NCBI GenBank assembly: GCA_014529385.2
Contig: CM043944.1
Coordinates: 67,767,895 to 67,831,894 of the forward strand
Length of the DNA stretch: 64,000 nucleotides
Reading direction: 5' to 3'
Source: Adiantum capillus-veneris
Lineage: Eukaryota > Streptophyta > Polypodiopsida > Polypodiales > Pteridaceae
Translations under genes and position numbers: made by a program
Notes under the pieces: generated by a model
What the model saw: the letters and a program-made list of their open reading frames with translations, nothing else
Database searches by the model: none
What the model was told of the DNA's origin: nothing
Shown here: positions 9,859-23,017 of the stretch, piece after piece
How the letters are laid out: each line of letters starts with the position of its first letter
Numbering within the stretch: position 1 is the first letter of the stretch

Positions 9859-10661
9859 GGGAAGGAGGGGGGGGAGAAATTCTAGAATTTAGAACTGAAG
9901 AAATCATTATCTACATAGGCCATGTGACTGCGGGCCCCACTTGTCATGAGAGAGAGACTAAGAGAGAGAGATGGGTTGATGAAAAAAAGTGAGAGGTGAC
10001 ATGGAGAATAAATTAATTACAAGAGGGGAGAGAGAGGAGTGTGTTCAGAGGTGAATCTGTGTGCAGATGTGTGTGAACACAAGAAAAATCAGGTACCCAC
10101 CGGGTGGGGATGGGTCTGTGGGCACTTTTTTTAGTGAAACTGAGTGTGTGTGAGTGTGGGGGAGGTTATTTAGCTACAAGACAAGAGACATGGAGCCCTT
10201 TAGAGAGAGAGGGGGGTATTTGGGTCATGGGATATGATAGGAGAGAGAAAGAGGGGGTGGGGTATACTATTTTGGAAGATAGGGTAAGTTGCATGTGAGT
10301 TAGGGTGCATTATTGGTGAGTTATAATGCATTATTGGTGAGAGGTGGGGTAGCTTGAGGGGAGAGAGAAAGGAGAAAGGACAAGGGGAAGAGAGAGGGGG
10401 TTGACCTTTTGAGTGGAGTAGAGGAAAAGGGACACCCGGCGAGGCAACAGTGAAAAAAAGGAGGCAAGGTGGGGATGGGCTACCCCGCAGGCATGAGGTG
10501 GCTTATTTTACCTTTCTTATATATTTACATAATCATACTTTTTTTTTTCTTACTTTTTCCAATGTCTTTTATCACTCCCTCCTTAAGAGGGGGTTTTCAT
10601 GGGGTGGGGACGAGAGAAGAGGGGTATGGGAGCTTGGCTTGTGAAAAGCCCCCATCAGCAC

Positions 10662-11058
<397 letters not shown>

Positions 11059-11410
11059 AGTAGCAACCAGCCACAAACATGACTTGACCATTTGGTGGGC
11101 TGATTTTTAGCCATATGTAGCGTTTATACTTATCTTCTTTGACAATGGAAACATCTTTCAAACCCTTTTTGGTCATACATGCTACGCATCCTTGGCCTCT
11201 TTGTTGCTTTGCAGTTTTGGCCCACATCAAGGAATGCACATCATATTTGTCAAATCCAAGAATTTGTTGTGCATCATGCTCCCATGTTTCGACAAGAAGT
11301 ATCACATCAGAGTCATTGGTAAGCTCATCAATGCCAATTCCCGCATTCCATTGATACCCATTACAATTCCAAAATCTTATTCGCAAGCGTGAGTTGGTCT
11401 CATAGATCAT
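11059..11410 (-). pseudogene. LINE ORF2, N-terminal endonuclease part (truncated)
   Basis: About 117 codons resembling the apurinic-type endonuclease of non-LTR retrotransposons, which nicks target DNA. The visible motifs are a WNCNGY segment (the first catalytic Asn), LLVETW (the catalytic Glu), a GQGCVACM segment, YIWLKI and FVAGCY. The frame is cut at 11058 where LTR-A begins, so the rest of the endonuclease and the reverse transcriptase lie beyond that insertion, off the window to the left, or are lost. It lies just downstream of ORF1 of the same LINE. Confidence 0.75.
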
Positions 11411-11416
11411 GTGTCC

Positions 11417-12328
11417 CTATTTTTTGGGTGGACTTACATCCTCCTCAAGTGGCTTTTCTTCTTGAGATGATACCTTAACCTTCTTGCTTCTTTCCTCATA
11501 TGCTTTGCGACATACATTTTGTTGCATAAGAGTGTGATCCTCATATACATTACAACCCGTTCCTTTGAGGTAGATCCAACCATTGTCAAGGATGATCTTT
11601 CTCTTTACCTCATCAGCCATGGTACATACAATAGGTCTTTCTCCCGAGCGAGCTACTCCTTGTTTTCCAACTCGATGTGCACCATAAGCCATGATTCCTG
11701 ACATGCCAAAGTGTGTAGCAAAAAGCTCTTCAATAGCAACCGCAAGAGATTGGGGTGTTTCCGTGCTTTTCTCCTTGATTCCACAAATGACGATGTTCTT
11801 TGAGCTTTTTTGTCATTCTTGCAATTCTTGAGTGTCCACATTCTCTACATTCTTTACTTGGACAACAACTTGCGTGATAGGAGATGTAGAAACCACATTA
11901 TCCTTACATATATCAGCCCATGATTTGGATGCATTTCTCATTTGTATCTATCGTTTCCTCTTTCAATACATGATCACTCTCAACTTTGCTCAAGCACTCT
12001 TTCAATACATTCATGTCAACAAGAGAGCGTTTACATTCTTGAACTTCATTCCCAAGATACATCAAGCGTGTTGTTTGCATTCAAGAAGCTTCTTGAGGTG
12101 TTCATTCTCCACAACGAGAACTCTTAAAGTTCCATTCTCCATTGCAAGTGCGCACAACTCTTCACCTTGCTTGTTGACGGTTTCTTGTAACGAGATCAAG
12201 TAAGCCATGATCATTGCTTCTGTTGTTGTAGATGATGTGGTTGGATTAGAATCCAAATTCCTTGGAGATTTTGCATCATTCTCCATGGCGAGTGTGGATT
12301 TTCCACCCTTGCGATTTTTGTCTGACAT
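11417..12328 (-). pseudogene. LINE ORF1 (frame-broken)
   Basis: The start is ATG at 12326-12328 (MSDKNRKGGK). The first part (to 12062) is Ser/Thr-rich and then predicted coiled coil (ENEHLKKLLE), ending in a stop. The middle (11705-12061) is in shifted frames. The last part (11417-11704) has a GAHRVGKQG...RPIVCTM segment, the pattern of the RRM/C-terminal RNA-binding region of L1-type ORF1 proteins. It lies head to tail with the endonuclease at 11059-11410. The protein would bind LINE RNA as a chaperone. Confidence 0.6.
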
Positions 12329-12415
12329 TGCCTTCAAGTCGCCAACAAAAACGAAAAGTTTTGATAGTTTTTTTAGTTCTGAGATTCTGCTATAGCAAAG
12401 CCTTCCATTACACAC

Positions 12416-12540
12416 AAAAAAATTGTATTTATATCAATGTGTAGAGGGCTTCGTGCTCTTCGATTGAGGCTATAGATCACCTAAATCGGAGTTCGGATGA
12501 GCAAGTTATGGTCAAAAGAGTAAGCTGATGTCTACTAGGC
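12416..12540. other. Non-coding, LINE 5' flank
   Basis: Between the LINE ORF1 start region and the tandem array. I see no gene; it may be the LINE 5' untranslated region. Confidence 0.5.
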
Positions 12541-15511
<2,971 letters not shown>

Positions 15512-15579
15512 CTTGAGAAAGTGGGTGGGTAGGTACTTTAGAGAGAGAAGATATTTTGAGGCAAGATATATATATATAT
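15512..15579. other. Junction between array and LTR-B
   Basis: A short stretch with a GA run and a (TA)n run (15567-15580) abutting the edge of LTR-B. No gene. Confidence 0.6.
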
Positions 15580-16833
15580 AGACGGACGCAAAGCGGACCC
15601 CGAACCCCGATGGCCTCTAAAATGCCGGGATCCGAATGGCACGCCTTGAGCCTCCCACGGTAAAGCAAACAGGGGCACCACCTAGCTTTGAGTGGCTAGG
15701 ATGCAAACCATGATGATATGAACACTGCAAACTTACACACTGAGAGAGAGAGAAAGAGAGAGAGAGAGAGAAATTGCAAATGATGAAAACCCTCGGGGGG
15801 GTGTGAGGGTGAATTATTTCTGGAGTATTTACAAAGCGGCACGCCGTGGTGGTAGAGAGGTAAAGAGAGGAGGTGGTGCAACCTACTTGGTGCGTTCTCT
15901 AAGAAGACTCAATGATTGTGAAACTTACTACCAAGAGCGTGTATACGTGTGTGCATCGACCATTTGAGTCGAGAGATGGGTGTGGTTCCCTTCGCATAGT
16001 GCAATTCCCAAGGCAAACCCAACACACAGGCCCCCTCCCCGTGATGGTGATAGTGTCAATCCTTCCCACTACACTCTACCAAATGCTTGGCTCCTCATGA
16101 ATTGCCCCCCCCCCCCCCCCCCCGATAGTGACCTCTCAGTACCAATTTATAGTTGTTGGCTGCTTGGATTATGGTAATCCCAGTGTGGTTAGGGTAAGCT
16201 TAATTGGGGAGACAAAGGAAGTGGTGGGCCCGGTGTGGTTGACCCTTGCATTGTTTTGGGAGGTTTATTAAAAGATGGGAATCTCTAGGTGGGCCTTTGT
16301 GACCATCACCTAAAGAGAGGATATTTACAAAAAAATGGGAATTTACAATGGCTCGGGTGAAAACTGAAGAAAATGACAAAAATAACCTATAAATTACTAG
16401 GATGGCGTCGTGGTTGTGTGTTGCCAACTAATGGTGTGTTGCCGGTGCGTCGGTGTCGAGCGTACGTCTTTTCAGGGTTGGACGAGGCATGCCTTCGACA
16501 CACTTCCTCTTTTTGTTGTTGGAGGTGCGTGCTTTAGATCCTTCATCTTTTTGTGGTTGTCGTAGTTGTGAAGTCCTTCGTTTTTTCCTCAATTCGTGGT
16601 GTATACGCGTGTGTGTATACGTATGTGCATGTGGGCAGATGTGTATATATATATATGTATACGGGTGTGTGTGCATGAGTGCAGGTGTGTATTTGAATGT
16701 GTGCGTGAGCATGCGGTGGGAACGGGGGGACTTATATACATAATGTATATATGTTTTTATTTTTGTTTTTGTTTTTTTTTCTTCTTTGTTCGGCGGCCAG
16801 TGGTAGCTACGCAAGCTTAGGGTGGGGGGGTGT

Positions 16834-16835
<2 letters not shown>

Positions 16836-16888
<53 letters not shown>
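16836..16888. repeat. (GT)n microsatellite
   Basis: About 26 GT units in LTR-B. LTR-A has a shorter CA run at about 382-403. Confidence 0.97.
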
Positions 16889-16890
<2 letters not shown>

Positions 16891-16908
16891 TGTTGAGAGA
16901 GAGAGAGA

Positions 16909-16912
16909 ACGC
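16909..16912. other. Target-site duplication of E2 (left copy)
   Basis: ACGC before the E2 LTR is repeated at 27059-27062. LTR-A (near 362-365, minus strand) has the single-copy equivalent ACGT at the same place, giving the pre-insertion state. Confidence 0.8.
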
Positions 16913-17739
16913 TATCGTGCTCTGACACGTACATAGTGGGAGCGCATGCTACAAGATCTATCTTGTATTTTTTTAGGTACATAATTATATTTCCTATAGT
17001 GTACATATGCATATTTAAGTATAATAATAAGCCTTCTATCTCATCCTATTATTTTTCTCAAGGGTAACATATCCTTACTTTACCATCAGAAAATACTATG
17101 GGAAAAGCATCAATAGCTCCGCCTCTTTAACTTGGGGTAAAAAGCATTGATTCTTTATTTCTACTATTTCATTATCATCTCACACCCTAGCTAGATCCTA
17201 TATCTAGGGTAAACTCCAATATATATATATATTCTATGTATTTTTTATACTTTTCTTATATTTCTTTTTAAATAGCTACCAGGAGAGAATCAAATCCTAG
17301 TGGGACACTAGGTGGCATGATTTCAAAGATACACTTATTTTAATGCATTATTGCAAGCATGATTACAAAACTTTGTCAAGGAGCAATGTCATGCTTTCAT
17401 ATGGCATGAGGTGTCCTTTGGAATTAAATGAAAGTCTAGGCTAAGAAGACCACATGAAGACTTTTGCTGCCATAAATGGACCCTATTTTGATGAATTTTT
17501 TACACAAGGTTCCAATCCGAATTGGAAAACGATTTTAAAATGAAAATCGTAGCTAATGAGCTGCAGTTTTTGCCCATATTTTTACTTTTTTATTTGGAGC
17601 CACGGTTGAGGAGATATGATCAAAATACTGGACCCCAGTCTGCCCACATCATGCGGGGACAGCTCATTTCCAACTTTTCCAATTCCTGTTCACATTGGCT
17701 CCTCTCTTCTTGTGTAAACCCTTGGGGGTTCCCTTCACC

Positions 17740-17746
17740 TATAAAA
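17740..17746 (+). promoter_or_regulatory. TATA box of the E2 5' LTR
   Basis: TATAAAA, conserved at 25876-25882 in the 3' LTR; a related CTATAAG box is seen in the inverted E5 LTR near 53133-53142. Transcription from here would place the two small ORFs about 600 nt downstream, inside the 5' leader of the genomic RNA and ahead of gag. Confidence 0.65.
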
Positions 17747-18087
17747 TGGGACCTCTTCTTCCTTGGAAGGAACTCAAGCATTCAAGCCATTGATGAGAGG
17801 AATTCTTGAGGGAGTGAGTAGTAATGCCTAATTGTACTTAGCCATTAACATAAGCCCAAGCCTACACTTTCTCCTGGAGGGAGACTAGCAATTCTTGCAA
17901 CAAGCTAACCTTGGAAGATCAACTCTAATCAAAGAAGGTCTTGCACTTGGTGTATCAATCAAAGTGGAATTATCCATTCTTCTTCTCTCTCCCATCAATA
18001 ATGGTGCTGAAGGGTTTCAAGTAAGATGTGTTCTACATTGATGTTTTCTTGATTTCTTGTTGTTTTCATTTTCATCTCTAATCCAAA

Positions 18088-18095
<8 letters not shown>

Positions 18096-18161
<66 letters not shown>
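18096..18161. repeat. (TA)n microsatellite in the E2 5' LTR
   Basis: About 33 TA units. The 3' LTR has about 9 at 26223-26241, a slippage difference acquired since insertion. Confidence 0.95.
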
Positions 18162-18165
<4 letters not shown>

Positions 18166-18353
18166 CTAATCTCATCTCCTTAACCAAACCTATCTCTCTC
18201 ATTCTTAGTAATTCATCCTCTCTAGGTTCTCTTGCTACAGGTACATCTCTCCCCGCAGTATCCTTATTGCCTACGGGCAAGAATAGGGCTTGGGAGGGAA
18301 ACTTCTCATCTCTTCACTTCTCTCATATCTACATTTCTCACATACTATCCTAG

Positions 18354-18572
18354 ATGAATAACCCACATGATGATCATTTCTATCGCTTTCACTCTGTAGG
18401 ATCTATTAGAATTAACGTATGGATTAGCCGTAAAATACACTTTCAACAACGTATAGTGTTTCTCTTCGGCCCTGAAAGGCTCAATGAAATAATTCTATCA
18501 CCGGATCCCATCATACTACCTCTCATAGACTATAATTTTTCTTTTGATGTAAGCGTAGTTATCCTGCTATGA
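18354..18572 (+). CDS. LTR small ORF a (5' LTR copy)
   Basis: 72 codons starting MNNPHDDHFY. Its stop TGA overlaps the ATG of ORF b (ATGA at 18569-18572), an arrangement that suits termination and re-initiation. The 3' LTR copy (26430-26648) encodes the same protein with one silent change. The C-terminal 34 residues, from the Gly of GPERLNEI, align without gaps to ORF b and to the E1 leader ORF at 8273-8491. The protein is rich in Ile, Val and Phe with scattered charges; I see no signal peptide or known motif. Function unknown. Confidence 0.7.
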   Translation: MNNPHDDHFYRFHSVGSIRINVWISRKIHFQQRIVFLFGPERLNEIILSPDPIILPLIDYNFSFDVSVVILL

Positions 18573-18781
18573 ACCAAGAGGATTTGTACACACAATTAAT
18601 CCCAATCACTAGACAAAATATATATATTATGGTAAGCACAAAACTACAATTCCAAAGAACAATTCGTAGCCTATTTGGTCAGCCAAGATTGAATGCCATT
18701 AACTCATCCATTAACCCTTTCATATTACCCATGATACAATATGACCATAGCCTTGATGTTTTCATCTTCGTATTGTTTTGA
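18569..18781 (+). CDS. LTR small ORF b (5' LTR copy)
   Basis: 70 codons starting MNQEDLYTQL, overlapping ORF a by 4 nt. It is a diverged paralogue of ORF a: shared columns include Lys, an aromatic-Gln pair, Ile, then G-x-x-R-L-N, S, P, I-L-P and D-V. Between the two LTRs this ORF differs at three bases, all changing the amino acid (T to K, Q to R, F to Y), while the frame stays open. It ends about 200 nt before the LTR edge and about 250 nt before gag. Confidence 0.7.
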   Translation: MNQEDLYTQLIPITRQNIYIMVSTKLQFQRTIRSLFGQPRLNAINSSINPFILPMIQYDHSLDVFIFVLF

Positions 18782-18988
18782 CATTCTCTTTTGCGTTCTT
18801 TCTTTGTGTGTGTGAGTGCAAGAGAGAAAGAGTGAGTCTTCTTTGATTGCACTTCTTTCCAAACCCTAGTCTTCATGGCATCTATGGTTTAACTCCTTCA
18901 TATAGCTTTTGTTGAGTTCTCTCACAAACTCTCACAGCCATAAGCCCGGTGCTTTCCTGGCAAGACCGCAAATTTCTTGACATATTTT

Positions 18989-19006
18989 TGGTGAACCCGA
19001 CGCTAA
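18989..19006 (+). other. E2 primer-binding site
   Basis: TGGTGAACCCGACGCTAA begins 6 nt inside the 5' LTR edge. E4 has a diverged match (ATGAACCCGACGC on the minus strand near 38402-38415). The tRNA species was not assigned. Confidence 0.65.
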
Positions 19007-19035
19007 TCTGCTAGGGTGAGAGCTTGTGGGTAACC

Positions 19036-21410
19036 ATGGGTGATCATGTTGAGCAACAGGGTATGCATTTTGACCCAGCAACAATGCAAATGGTTCAAGC
19101 ATTTGCAATGTTCATGCAACAACAACATGCTACTGAAAGAAGGGAGATTTCAGCAACGAAGGCATACAAGCGGTCGTCAACAGAATGGATCAGCTCAATG
19201 GCAAAGATGTAACCAAGTACTTACGTGAGTATGTGAAGGAGATGGAGCTGCATCGTGTGTCAGAAGGTGAGATGATTCAAAGATTTGAGCTAGTTGTTGC
19301 TCCAGAAATTAGGGAGCATGTTAGGGCAATTAAAGATGGGCATGGGAGAGATTGGAAAGAACTCAAAGTAGCTTTAAAGGAGGAATATTTCATGGAGGAC
19401 TCTGAGAGAGTGACCAAAAGGACATTCTTAGAATGGGTAGTCAAGCCAAAGCAAGGACTATCAATAATAGAACTACTTAGGGAATTTGAGCGGCGCTATG
19501 CACAACTCACAAGGACTGAAAGGGCCACACTAGATGCAGAGAAGACAGATCTTTTCTTACAAGCTGCAGGTAAAGAGTTTCAAGAAAATTTGGAGCTTCT
19601 TCTTGAAGATAAATATGCTGAGCAAGGACTAAAGACCGACTGGAATGAGGTTGAAGGTGCTGTCTCATTGCTTGCCAAACGACAAAGAAGAAGGGACAAG
19701 ATGGTACTAAACACTACAAGTCCTTCCACCTCAACTCCTGACAAAATGGTAAAGCCTACTTTTATCGCTCCTAAGTTTGATGAGTCCATGCTAGATGAGC
19801 TTGTGAAGGGAATGCGTGACTTGAAGGTGAAGCTTGCAAAGCTTGAAGAAAAAGGCCAACCATCAAGGCCACTTCCTAGGCAAAGACAACAGCCCAAAGA
19901 AGGGTTTGTTAATAGATGTATTTGGTGTGATAGTACAGACCATGTAAGAAGGGATTGTGATGATTTTAGTGATGCTTTGTCAAAAGATGTTGTCTTTTTT
20001 AAGGATGGTAAAATCCACTTAAGAGAGACAGGTCTACCCTTGAGAACTAACTTTGGGAAGGGGGGAATGCAAACCTTAGTTGAAGATATGGCAACCAAGC
20101 ATGCCACATCTTCAATTGAGGCAACTACTTATGGAGTAAAAATTGAACATTTTTGTGATGAAGAGGTGAGTGACCATCATGGTCAAATTTGGCCAAATTT
20201 CATGCAATTAGCTAAAAAGGAAAAGATTTCAAAAGAGATTCTACATGAAGCAGGTGATTGCATACGTCTAGAAACAGGATGGAATGATCCAGTGGACTCA
20301 TTGTCAGTGCATGCCTACATTACAAAATGCCAACAAAATGAGGCAATTGTAGAAGAGAAGCGCAGACGTGAGAATGCTGATGAAGGACCATCAAAAAGAG
20401 CTTCTAGAAGTGGGGGAAGAAGTGACTCAATGCCTTCTCAAACACCCTCAACACAAGGAGCATCTCCACCTGAAGTACTCATGGAGGATTCTACAACAGG
20501 AAAGAAGAAAGAGCCAACGAAAGGTAAGACAAAAGGCCCAACTTATAAACCACAATCTGATATTGAGGTTGCTACGGATTTAAAGAAAGTCTTGGAGGAA
20601 AGGATCTTGAATAGCAAGATTGAGTTTACTCTGGGAGAAGTTCTTGGCATTGCAAAGTGTGAATTCCATGAGGAGATCATTGACATCATCAAGAGAAAGA
20701 GGCAAACCCTTGCTGAAGTTTCTCGTCCACAGGTTGAAGGGGAAACCTCAAAGACACAAGGGATGCAACTGCAAAATAAGGAGAATGATGGAGCTGTGGT
20801 AGGATGCTACCAATCTAGTGGGAGAGTGAAGCAAGTGTATTTCTCAAATGATGATGAAGAAGTTGAAGATATTCCTAGGAGTTACTATTCACGAATTCAT
20901 TGGGCAAGGGCTACTACAGAAACTTTGGTCAAGGTAGGTGATCTTGAAGAGCCATTTGTTGCCTTGATTGACCATGGTTTAGAAATAAACATAATGTCAA
21001 AGAGTCTCTACAACAAGTGCAAATGGCCGATGGACACAGATCATGGCTGGATGGTAAAAGTGGCATACAATTCATCATGTGAATTGTATGCAGCATGTCC
21101 AGGTGTGAAGGTAACAATAGGTGATGTAAAGATTGACCAAAACTTCTTTGTACAGGATACATCTTCATATCATCTCATCCTTGGACAACCCTACATTGTG
21201 GGAGTTCGAATGGAAACAAAGGTAATGGACGATGGTTCAACATATGCTAGAATACGTAGCAAAGATGGTAAACGAGCTGTCCAATTTCTCACAGTCTGTG
21301 TAAACCATGAAAGAAATCGTGACAACCTCAGAGAACATCCTCTACCAAATGTAAGCAAAGAGTTTCATGATCATAGAGAAATGATGGGTTTTGGCCAAGT
21401 ACCATTGTAA
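19036..21410 (+). pseudogene. gag-pro: E2 Gag-protease (one frameshift near 19150)
   Basis: Begins ATG at 19036 (MGDHVEQQG). Homology with E4 shows the frame must change near 19150, after which it is open from 19185 to the TAA at 21408-21410. Gag contains a helical region and a zinc knuckle, C-IW-C-DSTD-H-VRRD-C (about 19915-19956). Protease follows near 20930-21190. Its triad is Asp-His-Gly (LIDHGLEIN) rather than Asp-Ser/Thr-Gly, and its later motif is HLILGQPY. E4 shares the Asp-His-Gly triad. The ORF ends in GFGQVPL just after a -1 slippery site that leads into pol. Confidence 0.9.
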
Positions 21411-21429
21411 AGCGGGATTGCAGTGGTAC
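21386..21429 (+). promoter_or_regulatory. -1 ribosomal frameshift signal between protease and RT
   Basis: GGGTTTT at 21386-21392 is positioned as G GGT TTT in the gag-protease frame, the X XXY YYZ pattern. After a 6-nt spacer, GTACCATTG (21399-21407) can pair with CAGTGGTAC (21421-21429), a 9-bp stem with one T-G wobble. The zero-frame stop is in the loop. Pol is open in the -1 frame from here. E4 has the same heptamer in the same frame (36024-36030) and most of the stem. Confidence 0.75.
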
Positions 21430-23005
21430 AGAAAGAAAAAGGGTCTCGCTTGATCCAAAAATAGGTGAAACTTTCTCGATGAGCTCCTTGGTAACAAGGA
21501 ATGGATCAGTATGTTTTACAAAACTTGAAGATTTGAAGAGATATGAGAGGCAATATGTGCATAATATACAAATAGGCATGAAAAAGAGTGGGTTGCTAAA
21601 GCCTACTGAAAATGTTTTGGGTTTGTGTGAACAAGTTTCTTTTGTAGATACTATGGGTGAGCTTGATGCTATAATGAGGTCTAGTTTGCATCTTGAAAAT
21701 GAAGTTGTGGAAGTTTGCTCTATGGAAATGTATCAAGTAATAGAAGCCTCTAAAGAAAGCCAAACAGTTGGCCCAGAAGTCTATGTTGAAACTAAATACA
21801 AGAGTGTAGCAAAGAAGGTGAAACCAGTAGCTTCACCCTTACCACCCAACAACAGGGAAAATATTGAATAGGCTTCTTTACAACCAAGTTTGCGGAATCC
21901 TAAAAAGATCGGGCATACCTTCACAAAGGAGTCTTTTCAAGAGTTGCAGATTGGTTGCGAGGAGTTTCTAACACAGGAGGAGACAAAGTGCTTCAAAGAA
22001 ATGATTTCAAAGCATGGTAAGGCTTTTGCATTTGAGCCACATGAGATAGGATGTGTTGATCCTTATATTGTAGCTCCTATGGTAATTTTCACAATACCTC
22101 ATGTGCCTTGGAATCTGCGGCCTATTCCGGTTCCAAAGGCTCATTTGCCAAAGTTAGTAGAGCTACTGAATGAGAAAATCAAAATGGGAATCTTGGAGCC
22201 TTCTTGTGCTCCATACTCAAACAGGTGGTTCACAGTTCCAAAGAAGAATGGTTCTCTACGCTTCATCCAAGATATGCAACCAGTGAACAAGGTGACAATT
22301 AGAAATGTAGGTACAGGTCCTATTGTGGATGAATTTGCAGAGGCGTTTGCAGGGAGGGCAATCTCCTCAATGGGGGATCTCTACTCAGGGTATGATCAAT
22401 TTCAGCTTGCAATTGAAAGCAGAGACTTGACAACCATGAGGACACCTTTGGGTTTGGTAAGGATGTGTACCTTGCCACAGGGAGCAACCAACTCGGTTGC
22501 ACATATGATGAATGGGATGAATAAGGTCTTAGGTGACTTTATTCCTCAAATCACAATGCCTTTCATTGATGATTTGCCTATCAAAGGATGTGAAGAAAGT
22601 GACAAAGATGAAGCTTTGGATCTCAAGGGATGTCGCAGGTTTATGGTAAATCACATAAATGATTGTCATAAAATTTTGTCTAGGTTGGAAGAAGTGAATC
22701 TTACATTGTCAGGGAAAAGGTCTATGTTTGGTTTCAAAGAAGTGCTCATTGTGGGGCACATATGCGGGCCATATGGTAGGAAACCTTGTCCATCAAAGGT
22801 AGATGCCATCCAAAGAATGAAAGAAACATGCACTAGCATCACTGAGGTTAGAAGGTTTCTGGGAGCATGTGTCTTCTATGTTATTTGGATTCCACATTAT
22901 GCACATGTAGTTGATCCTCTTTATCAGCTGCTTAGAAAGAATCAAAAGTTTAAATGGACAGAAGCACATGTAAAATCCATGAAAAAGCTAAAGGAGTTAC
23001 TCTAG
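21411..23005 (+). pseudogene. pol: E2 reverse transcriptase
   Basis: In the -1 frame relative to gag-protease. A linker (to about 21960) precedes RT. A TAG at 21869-21871 interrupts the linker where E4 has a Gln codon. Counting from 21890, RT has the first catalytic Asp163 (GDLYSGYDQF), the LPQGATNS motif near 195-202 and FIDD at 225-228. A second TAG at 23003-23005 separates RT from RNase H in the same frame. RT copies the element RNA into DNA in cytoplasmic particles. Confidence 0.92.
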
Positions 23006-23017
23006 TCAGCAACGACT

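Larger units (their letters stand above)
1368..10657 (-). mobile_element. E1: Tat-lineage Ty3/gypsy LTR retrotransposon
   Basis: A 9.29-kb element coded on the minus strand. From its 5' end it has LTR 9048-10657, a primer-binding site, a leader with small ORFs, gag, protease, RT, RNase H, a second plant-type RNase H, integrase, a polypurine tract and LTR 1368-2922. The second RNase H marks the Tat lineage. Gag and pol share one frame, broken by TGA codons at 7939-7941 and 7351-7353. A one-base deletion near 3465 and a TGA near 3167 break the integrase tail. It sits inside LTR-A with a GCAC duplication. E3 (28026-32344) is a more decayed relative with a related LTR edge. Confidence 0.95.
9048..10657 (-). 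repeat. E1 5' LTR
   Basis: 1610 bp, TGACGGGAGC...CCCATCA on the plus strand, with the GCAC target duplication at 10658-10661. TATATAAA on the minus strand at 9851-9858 is a good TATA box for transcription toward gag. A 98-bp tandem duplication (9568-9763) is present here but not in the 3' LTR, so it arose after insertion or was lost from the other copy. Confidence 0.95.
15580..16912 (-). mobile_element. LTR-B, outer part (3' LTR of E3, interrupted by E2)
   Basis: Starts near 15580 with AGACGGACGC (the T of the terminal TGACGG is changed) and runs to the E2 insertion. It continues at 27059-28025. It is the inverted copy of LTR-A and is uninterrupted where LTR-A carries E1, so it shows that empty site. 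It contains C19 at 16105-16123 and (GT)n at 16836-16888. Because E3 is coded on the minus strand and has a polypurine tract next to 28025, LTR-B is its 3' LTR. Confidence 0.75.
16913..18982 (+). repeat. E2 5' LTR
   Basis: 2070 bp, beginning TATCGTGCTC (the 3' LTR has the canonical TGTCGTGCTG) and ending TTCTTGACA. It has a TATA box at 17740-17746, a (TA)n run at 18096-18161 and two small ORFs at 18354-18781. Confidence 0.95.

Noticed and set aside
19580-20107. 175-codon minus-strand ORF opposite E2 gag
   Set aside because: Antisense to Gag with its zinc knuckle; no motif of its own.
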